From: AAA164-E04 sp014239995
Lineage (GTDB): Bacteria > Verrucomicrobiota > Verrucomicrobiia > Limisphaerales > AAA164-E04
Length of the DNA stretch: 64,000 nucleotides
Assembly (NCBI GenBank): GCA_029247315.1
Contig: JAQWLM010000035.1
Span: 45,407 to 109,406 of the forward strand
Direction of reading: 5' to 3'
Of the stretch, positions 25,416 through 33,986 are shown one piece after another (position 1 is the stretch's first letter; each line of letters starts with the position of its first letter). The translations under genes were made by a program, and so were the position numbers. Under the pieces are notes generated by a model that was not told the DNA's origin, made no database searches, and saw only the letters and a program-made list of their open reading frames with translations.

Positions 25416-26102
25416 CTAGACTTCAGTGGATAAATTGGCAAGCAGCCAACGAATATACGGAAGATCACTCGGGTAAGTGACCTTGGGATTGGGATGTCGA
25501 CCGGGAACCACCTTGACAGGAAACCCGAGCAGTTCACACGCCGCGGCATCATCCGTCACCCGGAGTCCCTTGCTTCGAACCTCCTTGAGTGCTTTGCGGA
25601 TCAAGGCAAAACGAAAAACCTGTGGTGTCTGCACGGACCACAATCCTTCACGGTCCACCGTGTCTTCGATCCGGTCAAGGGCATCCACGCGCTTGAGGGT
25701 ATCGGTGATCCTCTCGGCGGCCACGACGGCACCGTGCTCGGCAGCTGCCACAAAGCAGGCCTGGATGTGCTCGGGATGTGTGCATGGCCGGGCGGCATCA
25801 TGTATGGCTACCAGCTCACATCCATGCCCGCAGGCCTCCAGGCCATTCCACACGGAGTCCTGACGCGTGCTACCGCCGGAAACAAGATCAAATGGCTTGG
25901 TGAGCTGCAAGGTCGAGCCGAGCGAATAAAAATCCTCCCGCCGCGTATCCCGAGTCACCAGTACCACGCGATCCACCATGCTGAGACGATCAAACAGTTG
26001 CCAGGTATGCCCCACGACCGGGACGCCCTGGAGTTCTAACCAGAGCTTGTCCTGCCCCATGCGTGTGCCTTTTCCGGCCGCAACGATGACCGCGACATTC
26101 AT
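25416..26102 (-). CDS. ispD: 2-C-methyl-D-erythritol 4-phosphate cytidylyltransferase
   Basis: 228 residues from the ATG at 26102 (MNVAVIVAAGKGTRMG). Motifs: AAGKGTRMGQDK (CTP binding), VSGGSTRQDSVWNGL, VAIHDAARPCTHPEH, TPQVFRFALIRKAL and VTDDAAACELLG. It makes CDP-methylerythritol in the MEP isoprenoid route, which also feeds hopanoid synthesis (compare HpnH at 62787). No ispF fusion or neighbour is present. Part of a leftward series ispD-ctpA-tsaD. Confidence 0.95.
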   Translation of the reverse strand: MNVAVIVAAGKGTRMGQDKLWLELQGVPVVGHTWQLFDRLSMVDRVVLVTRDTRREDFYSLGSTLQLTKPFDLVSGGSTRQDSVWNGLEACGHGCELVAIHDAARPCTHPEHIQACFVAAAEHGAVVAAERITDTLKRVDALDRIEDTVDREGLWSVQTPQVFRFALIRKALKEVRSKGLRVTDDAAACELLGFPVKVVPGRHPNPKVTYPSDLPYIRWLLANLSTEV

Positions 26103-26217
26103 AGCTGCAGGAGCTAACATGTTTGTCCCGGGAATTCCAAATTAAAAAAGTGTCTATCGCAACCACTCAAGATGGTGCAGGGCCTTGGATACCACCCAAA
26201 GTGACCTCGCCACAACA

Positions 26218-27414
26218 TCAGGCTTGGCGCTGTGATTGTCGCCGAGCAAGTGCTTCCCTGAGGGCATTCTCAGACCAGGATTCTTCCAAGGCACGACACC
26301 ACATCTGCTGGTATGTCTCGGGGGAACACCCCCCCAGTGGCGGATCGAGGTCAAGGTTGGTGGGAAAAGGATAACCCTCCGCGAAGGCAGCCACGGTGTC
26401 CCTCAGCAGGCGGGGTTCCATGGCTCCTGAGCTGGAACGGCGCAAAAGATGCGGATGCACCCACTGCATCATCTGTAATCGATTGACATCCTCCATGCAT
26501 CGCCCGAAGGCGGATGAGATCTGGACAAGATTGGCGAGCCGGTCCTCGGCTGTCCGGTTGGCCCCTGCGGCATGCATGAGGGCTGGGGTGAAAAACACCA
26601 TATCACCCCGTTTCATGGCCAACTGGGAATGATGTCGCTCAAAAAAAGTGATGCACTCTGGTTGGCGGCAGGCAAGATACCCTGGGCCGTAATGCTGTGA
26701 GAAGGGAAGCAACAGGGTGGGTCCCGAGTCGAGGGACATATCGGTATGCGCCACGGCACCCTGAAGAGTCAGGTATTGGGAAGCCGTCTGGATATGTGAT
26801 GGAAACAGGCCCACCATGGCGTCAGATTGAAATCCAAGGTGGTAATCTCGGTGGACCGCCTGGGCACTGCTGCCGGGTCTGACGTTATTGACTTGAGCAG
26901 TCATCTGGTAGCCCGGACCAAGCCAGGCCGCAGAAGCCAGGGCAAGGATGGGATTCCCGTAGTAGTCAATACAGAGGTCCGGGTCCAGGCTGCAGGCTTT
27001 CTGAATAGCATTCCAAATCCGTTCGTTCGTTCCAAAATGGTCTCCCTCGCCGTGGTGCTCCTTGTGTTCACGAGCGATGATCCTGCGGAACACGTCTGTC
27101 ATGGCATCCACCACTCCCAAATCCTCATAAGCGTTTTGGACTACAAAGACACCGGGTCCCTGACGAAGACAATCATTCCACTCCGATTTGAGTGCCTGCT
27201 CACCAGAGACCTCGACAAGCGCCTGTAAGACGGTTTCGGCACGGTAAATGGGAACCTGCTGCTCCACGGACACCGCCAGAGGTGTCTCCGCGGGATCTGT
27301 CTGCCTGGCACACATCTCCCTGAGAGGCTCTAGATCGAGATCCTGCTCAGCATAGAAGGATGAAAGCTTGGGGCCGGAAGAAAGGGACATACGTGCCCAG
27401 CATTCCAGATCCAT
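26218..27414 (-). CDS. Phytanoyl-CoA dioxygenase (PhyH) family protein
   Basis: 398 residues. A 70-residue N-terminal part precedes the dioxygenase fold with GPGVFVVQNAYEDLGVVDAM, the iron-binding AVHRDYHLGF (HxD) region, AHTDMSLDSGPTLLLPFSQHYGPGYLA, GDMVFFTPALMHAAGANRT (distal His) and LVQISSAF. These are Fe(II)/2-oxoglutarate oxygenases acting on varied small molecules. Here the substrate is unknown. The gene is 116 bp upstream of ispD on the same strand. Start uncertain: ATG at 27414 or 27390. Confidence 0.85.
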   Translation of the reverse strand: MDLECWARMSLSSGPKLSSFYAEQDLDLEPLREMCARQTDPAETPLAVSVEQQVPIYRAETVLQALVEVSGEQALKSEWNDCLRQGPGVFVVQNAYEDLGVVDAMTDVFRRIIAREHKEHHGEGDHFGTNERIWNAIQKACSLDPDLCIDYYGNPILALASAAWLGPGYQMTAQVNNVRPGSSAQAVHRDYHLGFQSDAMVGLFPSHIQTASQYLTLQGAVAHTDMSLDSGPTLLLPFSQHYGPGYLACRQPECITFFERHHSQLAMKRGDMVFFTPALMHAAGANRTAEDRLANLVQISSAFGRCMEDVNRLQMMQWVHPHLLRRSSSGAMEPRLLRDTVAAFAEGYPFPTNLDLDPPLGGCSPETYQQMWCRALEESWSENALREALARRQSQRQA

Positions 27415-27521
27415 GATTCGAAGGCAATGCGATTTCCCGTCATGCCTGCCTGATACTCAAGCGCATCAGGATGATCCAGCTAAGCGCTTTGTTCCATGGC
27501 AAAGGCACATGTCTGCCTTTT

Positions 27522-28343
27522 TCATCGAGGAGGGAAAAGGGGCAGATAAATGGCATCAATCTGAAAACCATCCACACCCAGCGCCATCATCCGACGGACA
27601 TCAGCCCTGGCGCGTTCCATGTGATCAGGCCCTGGGTAACGAAAGCGATTGATGGCCGGGATGAGGCGGGCACCGCATGCCACAAGCTGGCCCGCCTGTG
27701 CATCGGAAAGATGCCGTGGCAATCCAAACCAGAACGCATTGGAGAGGTCAATTACCTGACCTTGAAAAACACTTTGGAGCTGGGCCTTGCCCGGGGTAAA
27801 GCTCACACCTTTCAAAACGTCGCGTACAAGTGGTTCTCCGGTAAAAGTGATGACAGCAGATGTCAGTTTTGCCTGCAGAAGCAGTGTATGAATCCGCTCA
27901 AGGAATTCCCGGTCGTCGGTGCCTGACTTAAAATCAAACATCACACCCAAGGCAAGCTCGCGACAGAGTCGCAGGGTCTGTTCCAGAGTCGGAATCCTTT
28001 CCCGAGTAGGCATTAAAAAGAAACCTGAGATAGTCTCTGCGAGGTAATCCTCCAGCGACCCGCTCTGCCCACATGCCTTTAGAAGATCCCGATCATGAAA
28101 CACGAAGGGCGTTCCGTCGCGACTCCTCCGAACATCCAGTTCCACCATTTGAAAACCGGCCAGGGAAGCCCGCCGAATGGCCTCCAGGGAGCACTCAGGA
28201 GCGCCCTCACCCACCACGCCACCCCGATGCGCTATCAGGATTGGCTTGCCCGGCCGCAGCATTGCCTTGAAAGAAAGTTCATCTGCGGTGATCTCCAGAA
28301 ACAGACCAAATATCAATAGGAGGCTCAAGCAACATGACTTCAT
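27522..28343 (-). CDS. Exported glycerophosphodiester phosphodiesterase family protein
   Basis: 273 residues with a signal peptide (MKSCCLSLLLIFGLFLEIT). GDPD motifs are clear: ILIAHRGG (~36-43), GAPECSLEAIRRA (ENT-like Glu/Cys substitution), VELDVRRSRDGTPFVFHD (metal-binding Glu/Asp and catalytic His) and late DFKSG. The family cleaves glycerophosphodiesters to glycerol-3-phosphate and an alcohol. The usual PENT is PECS here, which keeps the Glu. Extracellular phosphate or glycerol scavenging is likely; it stands between PhyH and a Gfo/Idh/MocA oxidoreductase, all leftward. Confidence 0.88.
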   Translation of the reverse strand: MKSCCLSLLLIFGLFLEITADELSFKAMLRPGKPILIAHRGGVVGEGAPECSLEAIRRASLAGFQMVELDVRRSRDGTPFVFHDRDLLKACGQSGSLEDYLAETISGFFLMPTRERIPTLEQTLRLCRELALGVMFDFKSGTDDREFLERIHTLLLQAKLTSAVITFTGEPLVRDVLKGVSFTPGKAQLQSVFQGQVIDLSNAFWFGLPRHLSDAQAGQLVACGARLIPAINRFRYPGPDHMERARADVRRMMALGVDGFQIDAIYLPLFPPR

Positions 28344-28407
28344 AAACCCGACTTTCTTCTACTTTCCATGTCAAATCCCATCTCAGCACCATGTGCGTGT
28401 TATTCAC

Positions 28408-29757
28408 TCAAAGGGCTTCCGCAGTCGGCAGTAACCATGGCTCGCGATAAGACGTCCGTGTTCGAAGCGCATTCGCCTCGGGATCCTCCAAAAAGGTCTC
28501 CGAGACCGGATCCAGGGTCACTTGACGTCCAGCCCTCCAGGCAAGGTTCCCGGCGTGACAGTATAGGGATGACGGATGCCCAATGGTTTCCAGGTCGGCA
28601 TTGGGCCGCTGACGGGACTTGACACAATCAAGAAAATTCCGAACGTTCAGGTTTCCGGCCTGCGGTGCCTTGCCCTCGCGGATCATCCTTCCTCCTGCGT
28701 CAAAAGCGCGCCAATGACGATTGTCGATCATCAGGTAACCTTGATCACCGTAAAGCATCGCACCTTCCCCGGCGCCATGCATCTTGTGGGGTGACCAGAC
28801 ACGCATCTCGTAGGTCAATAGGCGACCGGAATCAAGCCCATCCCCTCCATACGCATAGTTGACCTGCATGGTATCGGGCCATTCCTGAAGATCATCGAAA
28901 TACCACTTGCCTCCCAGTGCTGAGATGCTCCTGGGCAAGGCCGGCAGATCAAAGCCCTGAGCCTCGACGGCAGCCTCCAGGGCCCACCGGGCATAATCAA
29001 TCCGGTGCACACCATCATTTCCAAGATCACCTGTACCATAGTCGAAAAACCATCGCCAACTGCCGTGAAATCGACATGGATTGAATGGACGTCTCGGCGC
29101 AGGCCCGAGCCAGAAATCATAATCCACCTCCGGAGGAGGGTCCGCATCCGGGGGTGAGCCAATGGAACCCTGAAGGGTGGTTTCCCATGCCTTGGCAACC
29201 AACACCCGTCCCAGAACGCCCGTGCGAAGAAACTCGATGGCCTCGATCATCCTGGGGGAACTGCGGGACTGCGTCCCAAGCTGAACCACACGCCGATACT
29301 TACGCATGGCCTGCACCATGCGCCTACCTTCCAGCATGTTGTGTCCATCAGGCTTTTCAACGTAGATGTCCTTGCCCGCCTGACACCCCATGATGGTAGG
29401 GATTGCGTGCCAGTGGTCCGGTGTTCCAATGACAAGGCCATCAATGCTGGAATCGTCAAGGAGGTATCGAAAATCCTTGTGAACGGTGGGCGGATTGAGC
29501 CCACGATCATGAAGCATTTTCATGGCATTGGGCAAGCGCCTGGGATCCACCTCGGCAACAGCGACAATCTCCACATCCGGCTGGGAGGCAAAAGATCGCA
29601 AAAGGGTTCCGGCGCGGCCCGCCACCCCCACAAAACCCACACGCACGCGTTGGCTCGCGGGGACATTGCCTTGACTCCGTGCTCGACTCAACCCCGGCGA
29701 AATCCCTAGCCCCAGGGTTCCGACAAGCGTTTTTTGAAAGAAGGTTCGCCTTTTCAT
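28408..29757 (-). CDS. Gfo/Idh/MocA-family oxidoreductase with export leader
   Basis: 449 residues from the ATG at 29757 (MKRRTFFQKTLVGTLGLG), a twin-arginine-like leader; longer upstream frame gives no leader. Rossmann core VRVGFVGVAGRAGTLL (~39-54), VVAVAEVDPRR, GLVIGTPDHWHAIPTI, DIYVEKPDGHNMLEG (catalytic EKP), and a C-terminal domain with YGTGDLGNDGVHRIDYARWAL and YDFWLGPAP. The YDxWLGPAP/GCHxxD pattern is typical of exported oxidoreductases abundant in Planctomycetes and Verrucomicrobia, thought to act on sugars or their derivatives with NAD(P). Substrate unknown. Confidence 0.9.
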   Translation of the reverse strand: MKRRTFFQKTLVGTLGLGISPGLSRARSQGNVPASQRVRVGFVGVAGRAGTLLRSFASQPDVEIVAVAEVDPRRLPNAMKMLHDRGLNPPTVHKDFRYLLDDSSIDGLVIGTPDHWHAIPTIMGCQAGKDIYVEKPDGHNMLEGRRMVQAMRKYRRVVQLGTQSRSSPRMIEAIEFLRTGVLGRVLVAKAWETTLQGSIGSPPDADPPPEVDYDFWLGPAPRRPFNPCRFHGSWRWFFDYGTGDLGNDGVHRIDYARWALEAAVEAQGFDLPALPRSISALGGKWYFDDLQEWPDTMQVNYAYGGDGLDSGRLLTYEMRVWSPHKMHGAGEGAMLYGDQGYLMIDNRHWRAFDAGGRMIREGKAPQAGNLNVRNFLDCVKSRQRPNADLETIGHPSSLYCHAGNLAWRAGRQVTLDPVSETFLEDPEANALRTRTSYREPWLLPTAEAL

Positions 29758-30346
29758 TTTTTTGATGGAATACCTGGTGCATTCCGGGTCATTGGACAAG
29801 CCCGCCGCGGAACCCATCAGAATGGGCACACCAAGTCCTTTGCGATGGGTAGAGGGCCAAGGGATGCATAACTCATAATCAATCACATTTCGCACGTGGA
29901 TACCATCAGAATGAATCAAACCTTGTTTTAAGATGGGCATTCCAAGTCGAGTTCCCCGATTGATGGCACATGGCTTTACCATGGAATATGCGACTGCAGA
30001 GGGGTCGGGGTATGCTCACCGATACCTGTCACCGACTTGAGAGGGAGAAGGGAAAGTAGCAGGGGAAACTCAAGGCGACGAACCAGACCATGGATGAGGG
30101 CTTGCAACGCTCATTTGACACGCTCCCAGCCTCGAATAGTGCTGTCAAGCTCATGTCCACTTGCCGTGTTCAGAACAGAACCGAGCTTGATTCATGGAAC
30201 ATCCCCTCATCTCACAAGCTCTTTTTGAGGTTATTTTGACAAAAAAGGGCGAAAAACTGAATCTGATGTTGCCAAAACAAGATTCTTGTCTAGCAATATT
30301 CGGTCTTGGCGAAATCGATCGCATAAGCAGAAAAAGAAAGTAAAAG
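29758..30346. other. Intergenic region between divergent oxidoreductase and EF-G genes
   Basis: About 590 bases without a supported gene. The part near EF-G holds TTGACA (in ATTTTGACAAAAAAGGG, about 30234-30250) and TTGCCA elements about 60-100 bp before the EF-G start that could be -35 boxes, with only poor -10 partners. Weak Shine-Dalgarno (GAAAG) before the EF-G ATG. Confidence 0.35.
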
Positions 30347-32419
30347 ATGACAGAACTCTCCCGATACAGGAATATCGGTATATTCGCTCACGTGGATGCC
30401 GTCAAGACGACCACGACTGAACGCATCCTCAAGCTTACCGGAAAGATCCATAAATTGGGTGAAGTGCATGATGGGGCAGCAACTACCGATTTCATGGACC
30501 AGGAAAAAGAACGCGGGATTACCATCCAGTCCGCTGCCACCACCTGCTTCTGGAACGACCATCGCCTGAACATCATTGATACCCCCGGACATGTCGATTT
30601 CACCATTGAAGTTTACCGATCACTCAAGGTGCTGGACGGTGGCGTCGGTGTCTTTTGCGGTTCAGGAGGTGTCGAGCCACAATCCGAAACCAACTGGCGC
30701 TACGCCAACGAATCGGAAGTGTCACGCATCATCTTCGTGAACAAACTTGACCGTGTTGGTGCCGATTTCTATCGCGTGGTCGACCAGGTCAAGAGGATCC
30801 TTGCAGCCAAGCCGCTGGTCATGGTGCTGCCGATCGGCGAGCAGGACACATTCACGGGTGTGGTTGATCTACTCACCCGCAAAGCCTGGATCTGGGATGA
30901 ATCCGGAGATCCATCCCAGTATGTGATCGAGGATGTTCCTGAAGACATGAAGGAACTGGTGGAGAAGTATCGCTCCGAGCTCATCGAGACCGCCGTCGAA
31001 ACCGATGAAAAAGTCATGGAGACCTACCTTGACGGAGAGGAACCGGACGTCGATACCCTCAAGAAATGTATTCGAAAGGGAACGATCAATCTGGATTTCT
31101 TCCCAACCTACTGTGGCTCAGCCTTCAAGAACAAGGGCGTGCAGCTTGTTTTGGATGCCGTGGTGGATTACCTCCCCTCTCCAACAGAGGTCAAACCTCA
31201 GCCAGAGGTCGACCTTGAAGGAAATGAGACCGGGGAGTTCGCCACCGTGGATGCTGACAGGCCGATGCGCTCTCTTGCCTTCAAGATCATGGACGACCGT
31301 TACGGGGCACTGACCTTCGTCCGTGTCTACTCCGGCACCATGCTCAAGGGCAAGAATATCCTGAATACCTTTACCGGCAAGGAGGAACGTATCAGCCGAA
31401 TTGTCCTCATGCACGCCGACAGCCGCGAGGAGCTCGACTCGGCAAGTGCGGGAGATATCGTTGCGCTTCTGGGTATGAAGAACACCCAGACCGGTCATAC
31501 GCTGGCCGACCCTAACGACCCGGCAACCCTGGAACCCATGGTTTTTCCTGATCCGGTGATCTCGATTGCAATCACTCCCAAGGATAAAGCCGTGGTGGAC
31601 AAACTGGCAACGGCCCTGGGCAAAATGGTATCTGAGGACCCATCCTTCCACGTGGAATCAGATGAGGAATCCGGTGAAATCATTCTCAAGGGAATGGGAG
31701 AACTCCACCTCGATATCAAGGTGGATATCCTGAAACGAACCCATGGGGTGGAGGTCGTGGTCGGGAAACCCCAGGTCGCCTACCGCGAGACCATCACGAA
31801 AAGCATCGAGGATGATTACACCCACAAGAAACAATCGGGTGGATCCGGACAATTCGCCAAGCTTGAATTCCGTTTGGAACCAGGAGAACTGGGAACAGGC
31901 TTTTCCTTCGAGTCGAAGGTCGTCGGAGGTAATGTGCCCAAGGAATACTGGCCTGCGGTGGAAAAAGGCTTCCGCAGATCATGTGAGGAAGGCGTTCTTG
32001 CAAAATATCCCCTGGTGGACCTGAAGGTCACCCTGGATGATGGTGCCTTCCATGCCGTGGATTCCTCGGCCATTGCATTCGAAATTGCCGCCAAGGCCGC
32101 GTATCGTCAATCGATTCCGAAAGCAGGCCCCAAGCTGCTGGAACCCATCATGAAAATCGACGTCTTTACCCCTGATGAACAGGTAGGAGACGTGATTGGA
32201 GATCTGAGTCGTCGCCGTGGAATGATCCAGGGCCAGGAATCAGGCCCAACCGGGGTGCGCATCAAGGCCGAGGCCCCCCTGAGCGAAATGTTCGGATATA
32301 TTGGTGACCTGCGTTCCATGACATCGGGCCGTGGCCAATTCTCAATGGAATTTTCGCATTACTCCCAATGCCCGGCGAGCGTCTCGGAAGAGGTTATTGA
32401 AGCACGCAGCAAGAGCTAG
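30347..32419 (+). CDS. Elongation factor G, FusA2-type, with altered P-loop
   Basis: 690 residues with all five EF-G domains. The N-terminus, MTELSRYRNIGIFAHVDA, and the inner sequence (ERGITIQSAATTCFW, DTPGHVDFT, GVFCGSGGVEPQSE, NKLD) match the second EF-G type known as FusA2/EF-G2 rather than canonical FusA. G2-G4 motifs are normal, but the G1 loop reads AHVDAVKT: Val19 replaces the Gly that precedes the essential Lys (usual AHVDAGKT; GTC codon instead of GGC). Domain IV and V are complete to EEVIEARSKS. The factor either translocates or recycles ribosomes. No str-operon neighbours (rpsL, rpsG, tuf) are present, supporting an extra copy. A terminator follows. Confidence 0.9.
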   Translation: MTELSRYRNIGIFAHVDAVKTTTTERILKLTGKIHKLGEVHDGAATTDFMDQEKERGITIQSAATTCFWNDHRLNIIDTPGHVDFTIEVYRSLKVLDGGVGVFCGSGGVEPQSETNWRYANESEVSRIIFVNKLDRVGADFYRVVDQVKRILAAKPLVMVLPIGEQDTFTGVVDLLTRKAWIWDESGDPSQYVIEDVPEDMKELVEKYRSELIETAVETDEKVMETYLDGEEPDVDTLKKCIRKGTINLDFFPTYCGSAFKNKGVQLVLDAVVDYLPSPTEVKPQPEVDLEGNETGEFATVDADRPMRSLAFKIMDDRYGALTFVRVYSGTMLKGKNILNTFTGKEERISRIVLMHADSREELDSASAGDIVALLGMKNTQTGHTLADPNDPATLEPMVFPDPVISIAITPKDKAVVDKLATALGKMVSEDPSFHVESDEESGEIILKGMGELHLDIKVDILKRTHGVEVVVGKPQVAYRETITKSIEDDYTHKKQSGGSGQFAKLEFRLEPGELGTGFSFESKVVGGNVPKEYWPAVEKGFRRSCEEGVLAKYPLVDLKVTLDDGAFHAVDSSAIAFEIAAKAAYRQSIPKAGPKLLEPIMKIDVFTPDEQVGDVIGDLSRRRGMIQGQESGPTGVRIKAEAPLSEMFGYIGDLRSMTSGRGQFSMEFSHYSQCPASVSEEVIEARSKS

Positions 32420-32442
32420 GAACCTTTTTTTTCACTGAATCA

Positions 32443-32477
32443 AGCCCATTTCTCCGTTCAGGGGGAATGGGCTTTTT
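32443..32477 (+). terminator. Rho-independent terminator after EF-G
   Basis: Stem AGCCCATT (32443-32450) with AATGGGCT (32466-32473), a 15-base loop, then T run 32473-32477. It lies 24 bp after the EF-G stop. Confidence 0.8.
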
Positions 32478-32791
32478 GGCGTCCCAGCTGGTGATGGCAA
32501 CAAACTTCAGGTATGGAAGCATGCCCTGGATCTCGTTGGCTGTGCACCACAAGCAAGCTCGAACGGAACGCCAGATGCCTTTCCAGGATACGCAGATAAG
32601 CCCCAATGCATCCTTTTGGGGATGGATATGATCCTTCCTGTAAATGACACCTCCTTTCCATGGCTCTTCACCTGTGGGACCTGTTGCTGCTCATTCACTC
32701 TCAAAGAGCCACTTTCAGAGGCCACCCTGCGGAAACAAAAAAGTTGGCACTTTTTATCTTGTTAAAACGTGTAGGAGGCAAAAGGAAAACC
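32478..32791. other. Intergenic region before the exported protein at 32792
   Basis: 314 bases with no supported gene. A strong Shine-Dalgarno AGGAGG (32772-32777) lies 14 bases before the ATG at 32792 and fixes that start. In-frame codons upstream of it are open but have no leader and no family match. Confidence 0.45.
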
Positions 32792-33847
32792 ATGCACATC
32801 TCGAGATATCAATTACACATTTCCCTGTTCCTCGGACTGATCACCTTTGCCGTTTTTTCCACAGGTTCGGAGGCTTTACCTGGTTCCTGGAAGGAATATA
32901 TCGATTTCAGACAGGCAAATGGGGATTTTGGCAAGTGGAAAGGAACCGGGGTGACTACAGGCATCTGGGCTGGGATTCCAAAGGGGATCGCATACGAGAC
33001 ATCAATCGCCATACAACTCAGTGCCGATGGCTCAAAAATCATTGAATCACATCAGTTCAAGTCAGAGAACGGAGACCTTTTGAGCACGGGATCCGGGTTT
33101 GTCACCTATGACCGGAAGACCCGTAAAATCCTTTCTACCTATTCAGGATATGACGGAGATCAGGTTTTCACGGGGGTCAATGAACTCATGAGCTTTGGTG
33201 GGACAAGCGAGAAATGGTCCTACACCGAAACGAGTCGAGGGCAGACTTACACCGTGACCCGATCGGTAAACTGGGACTCAAAGTCGGAAAAACAAATCGC
33301 ATACATCCGGTCCAGGGATCAACAAAGCGATGTCACGCGGCTGAAGAAGCAGGTGACTGCACAAAAGTCGACCCTGAATGATTTCTATGCATTCTGTGAT
33401 CTTCTTGAAGGCCGTTGGATGGTTGACGTCACCTTGATTGCAGATTGGCCGGGTATTGGTTTGAAGCGCGGTGAGAAATTCAAAGGCTACGATTCCTTCA
33501 CGAAAATCTTGGATGGAGAGGCGCTTGAATGGTCTTCTGTGGGGGGTGAGGGCGAATTCCGTGCGATTTTCCACTGGGACAGTCACAGCTCGACCATCCA
33601 TTGCAACGCATACACAAGCGGAGGAGCAATGCACCATTCCGTTTGGTGGAAAGAGGAAGAGGGAAAATATGCCCTGTGGCTGAAACGGGCCTTTGAAAGG
33701 GACAACAGGCGGCTTGCCGGAAAAGCAGGCATTCAATTCGACCGCAATGCACGATCGTTCAGGTTCACTTCGGACAACTTGAAACTGGGCGGTGAGGCAC
33801 TGGACAAGCTTGAGGATATTTTCCACAAGATTTCCAAGGCACGCTGA
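32792..33847 (+). CDS. Exported protein of unknown function, two beta-rich domains
   Basis: 351 residues from the ATG at 32792, supported by AGGAGG upstream and a signal peptide (QLHISLFLGLITFAVFSTGSEA). No family is recognised with confidence. It appears to hold two similar lipocalin-like/DUF1579-like units: first GSWKEYIDFRQANGDFGKWKGTG to about residue 170, then LLEGRWMVDVTLIADWPGIGLKRGEKFKGYDSF to the end, joined by a helical linker (~175-200). Each starts with a Gly-x-Trp strand followed by alternating strands. The next gene (33987) has a comparable layout and is probably functionally linked, 139 bp downstream on the same strand. The role is unknown. Confidence 0.75.
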   Translation: MHISRYQLHISLFLGLITFAVFSTGSEALPGSWKEYIDFRQANGDFGKWKGTGVTTGIWAGIPKGIAYETSIAIQLSADGSKIIESHQFKSENGDLLSTGSGFVTYDRKTRKILSTYSGYDGDQVFTGVNELMSFGGTSEKWSYTETSRGQTYTVTRSVNWDSKSEKQIAYIRSRDQQSDVTRLKKQVTAQKSTLNDFYAFCDLLEGRWMVDVTLIADWPGIGLKRGEKFKGYDSFTKILDGEALEWSSVGGEGEFRAIFHWDSHSSTIHCNAYTSGGAMHHSVWWKEEEGKYALWLKRAFERDNRRLAGKAGIQFDRNARSFRFTSDNLKLGGEALDKLEDIFHKISKAR

Positions 33848-33986
33848 CCTTGAGGACTGCTTCAATCATGACCCCCAGGGCACACATCGTTCAAAGCACC
33901 TTCAAGGATTCCATTGAACAGTCCCGTCAACAAATTCAGGAAGATTCTGAAGACATACTCAACCGATCCATTCATCAGAAAACAAT

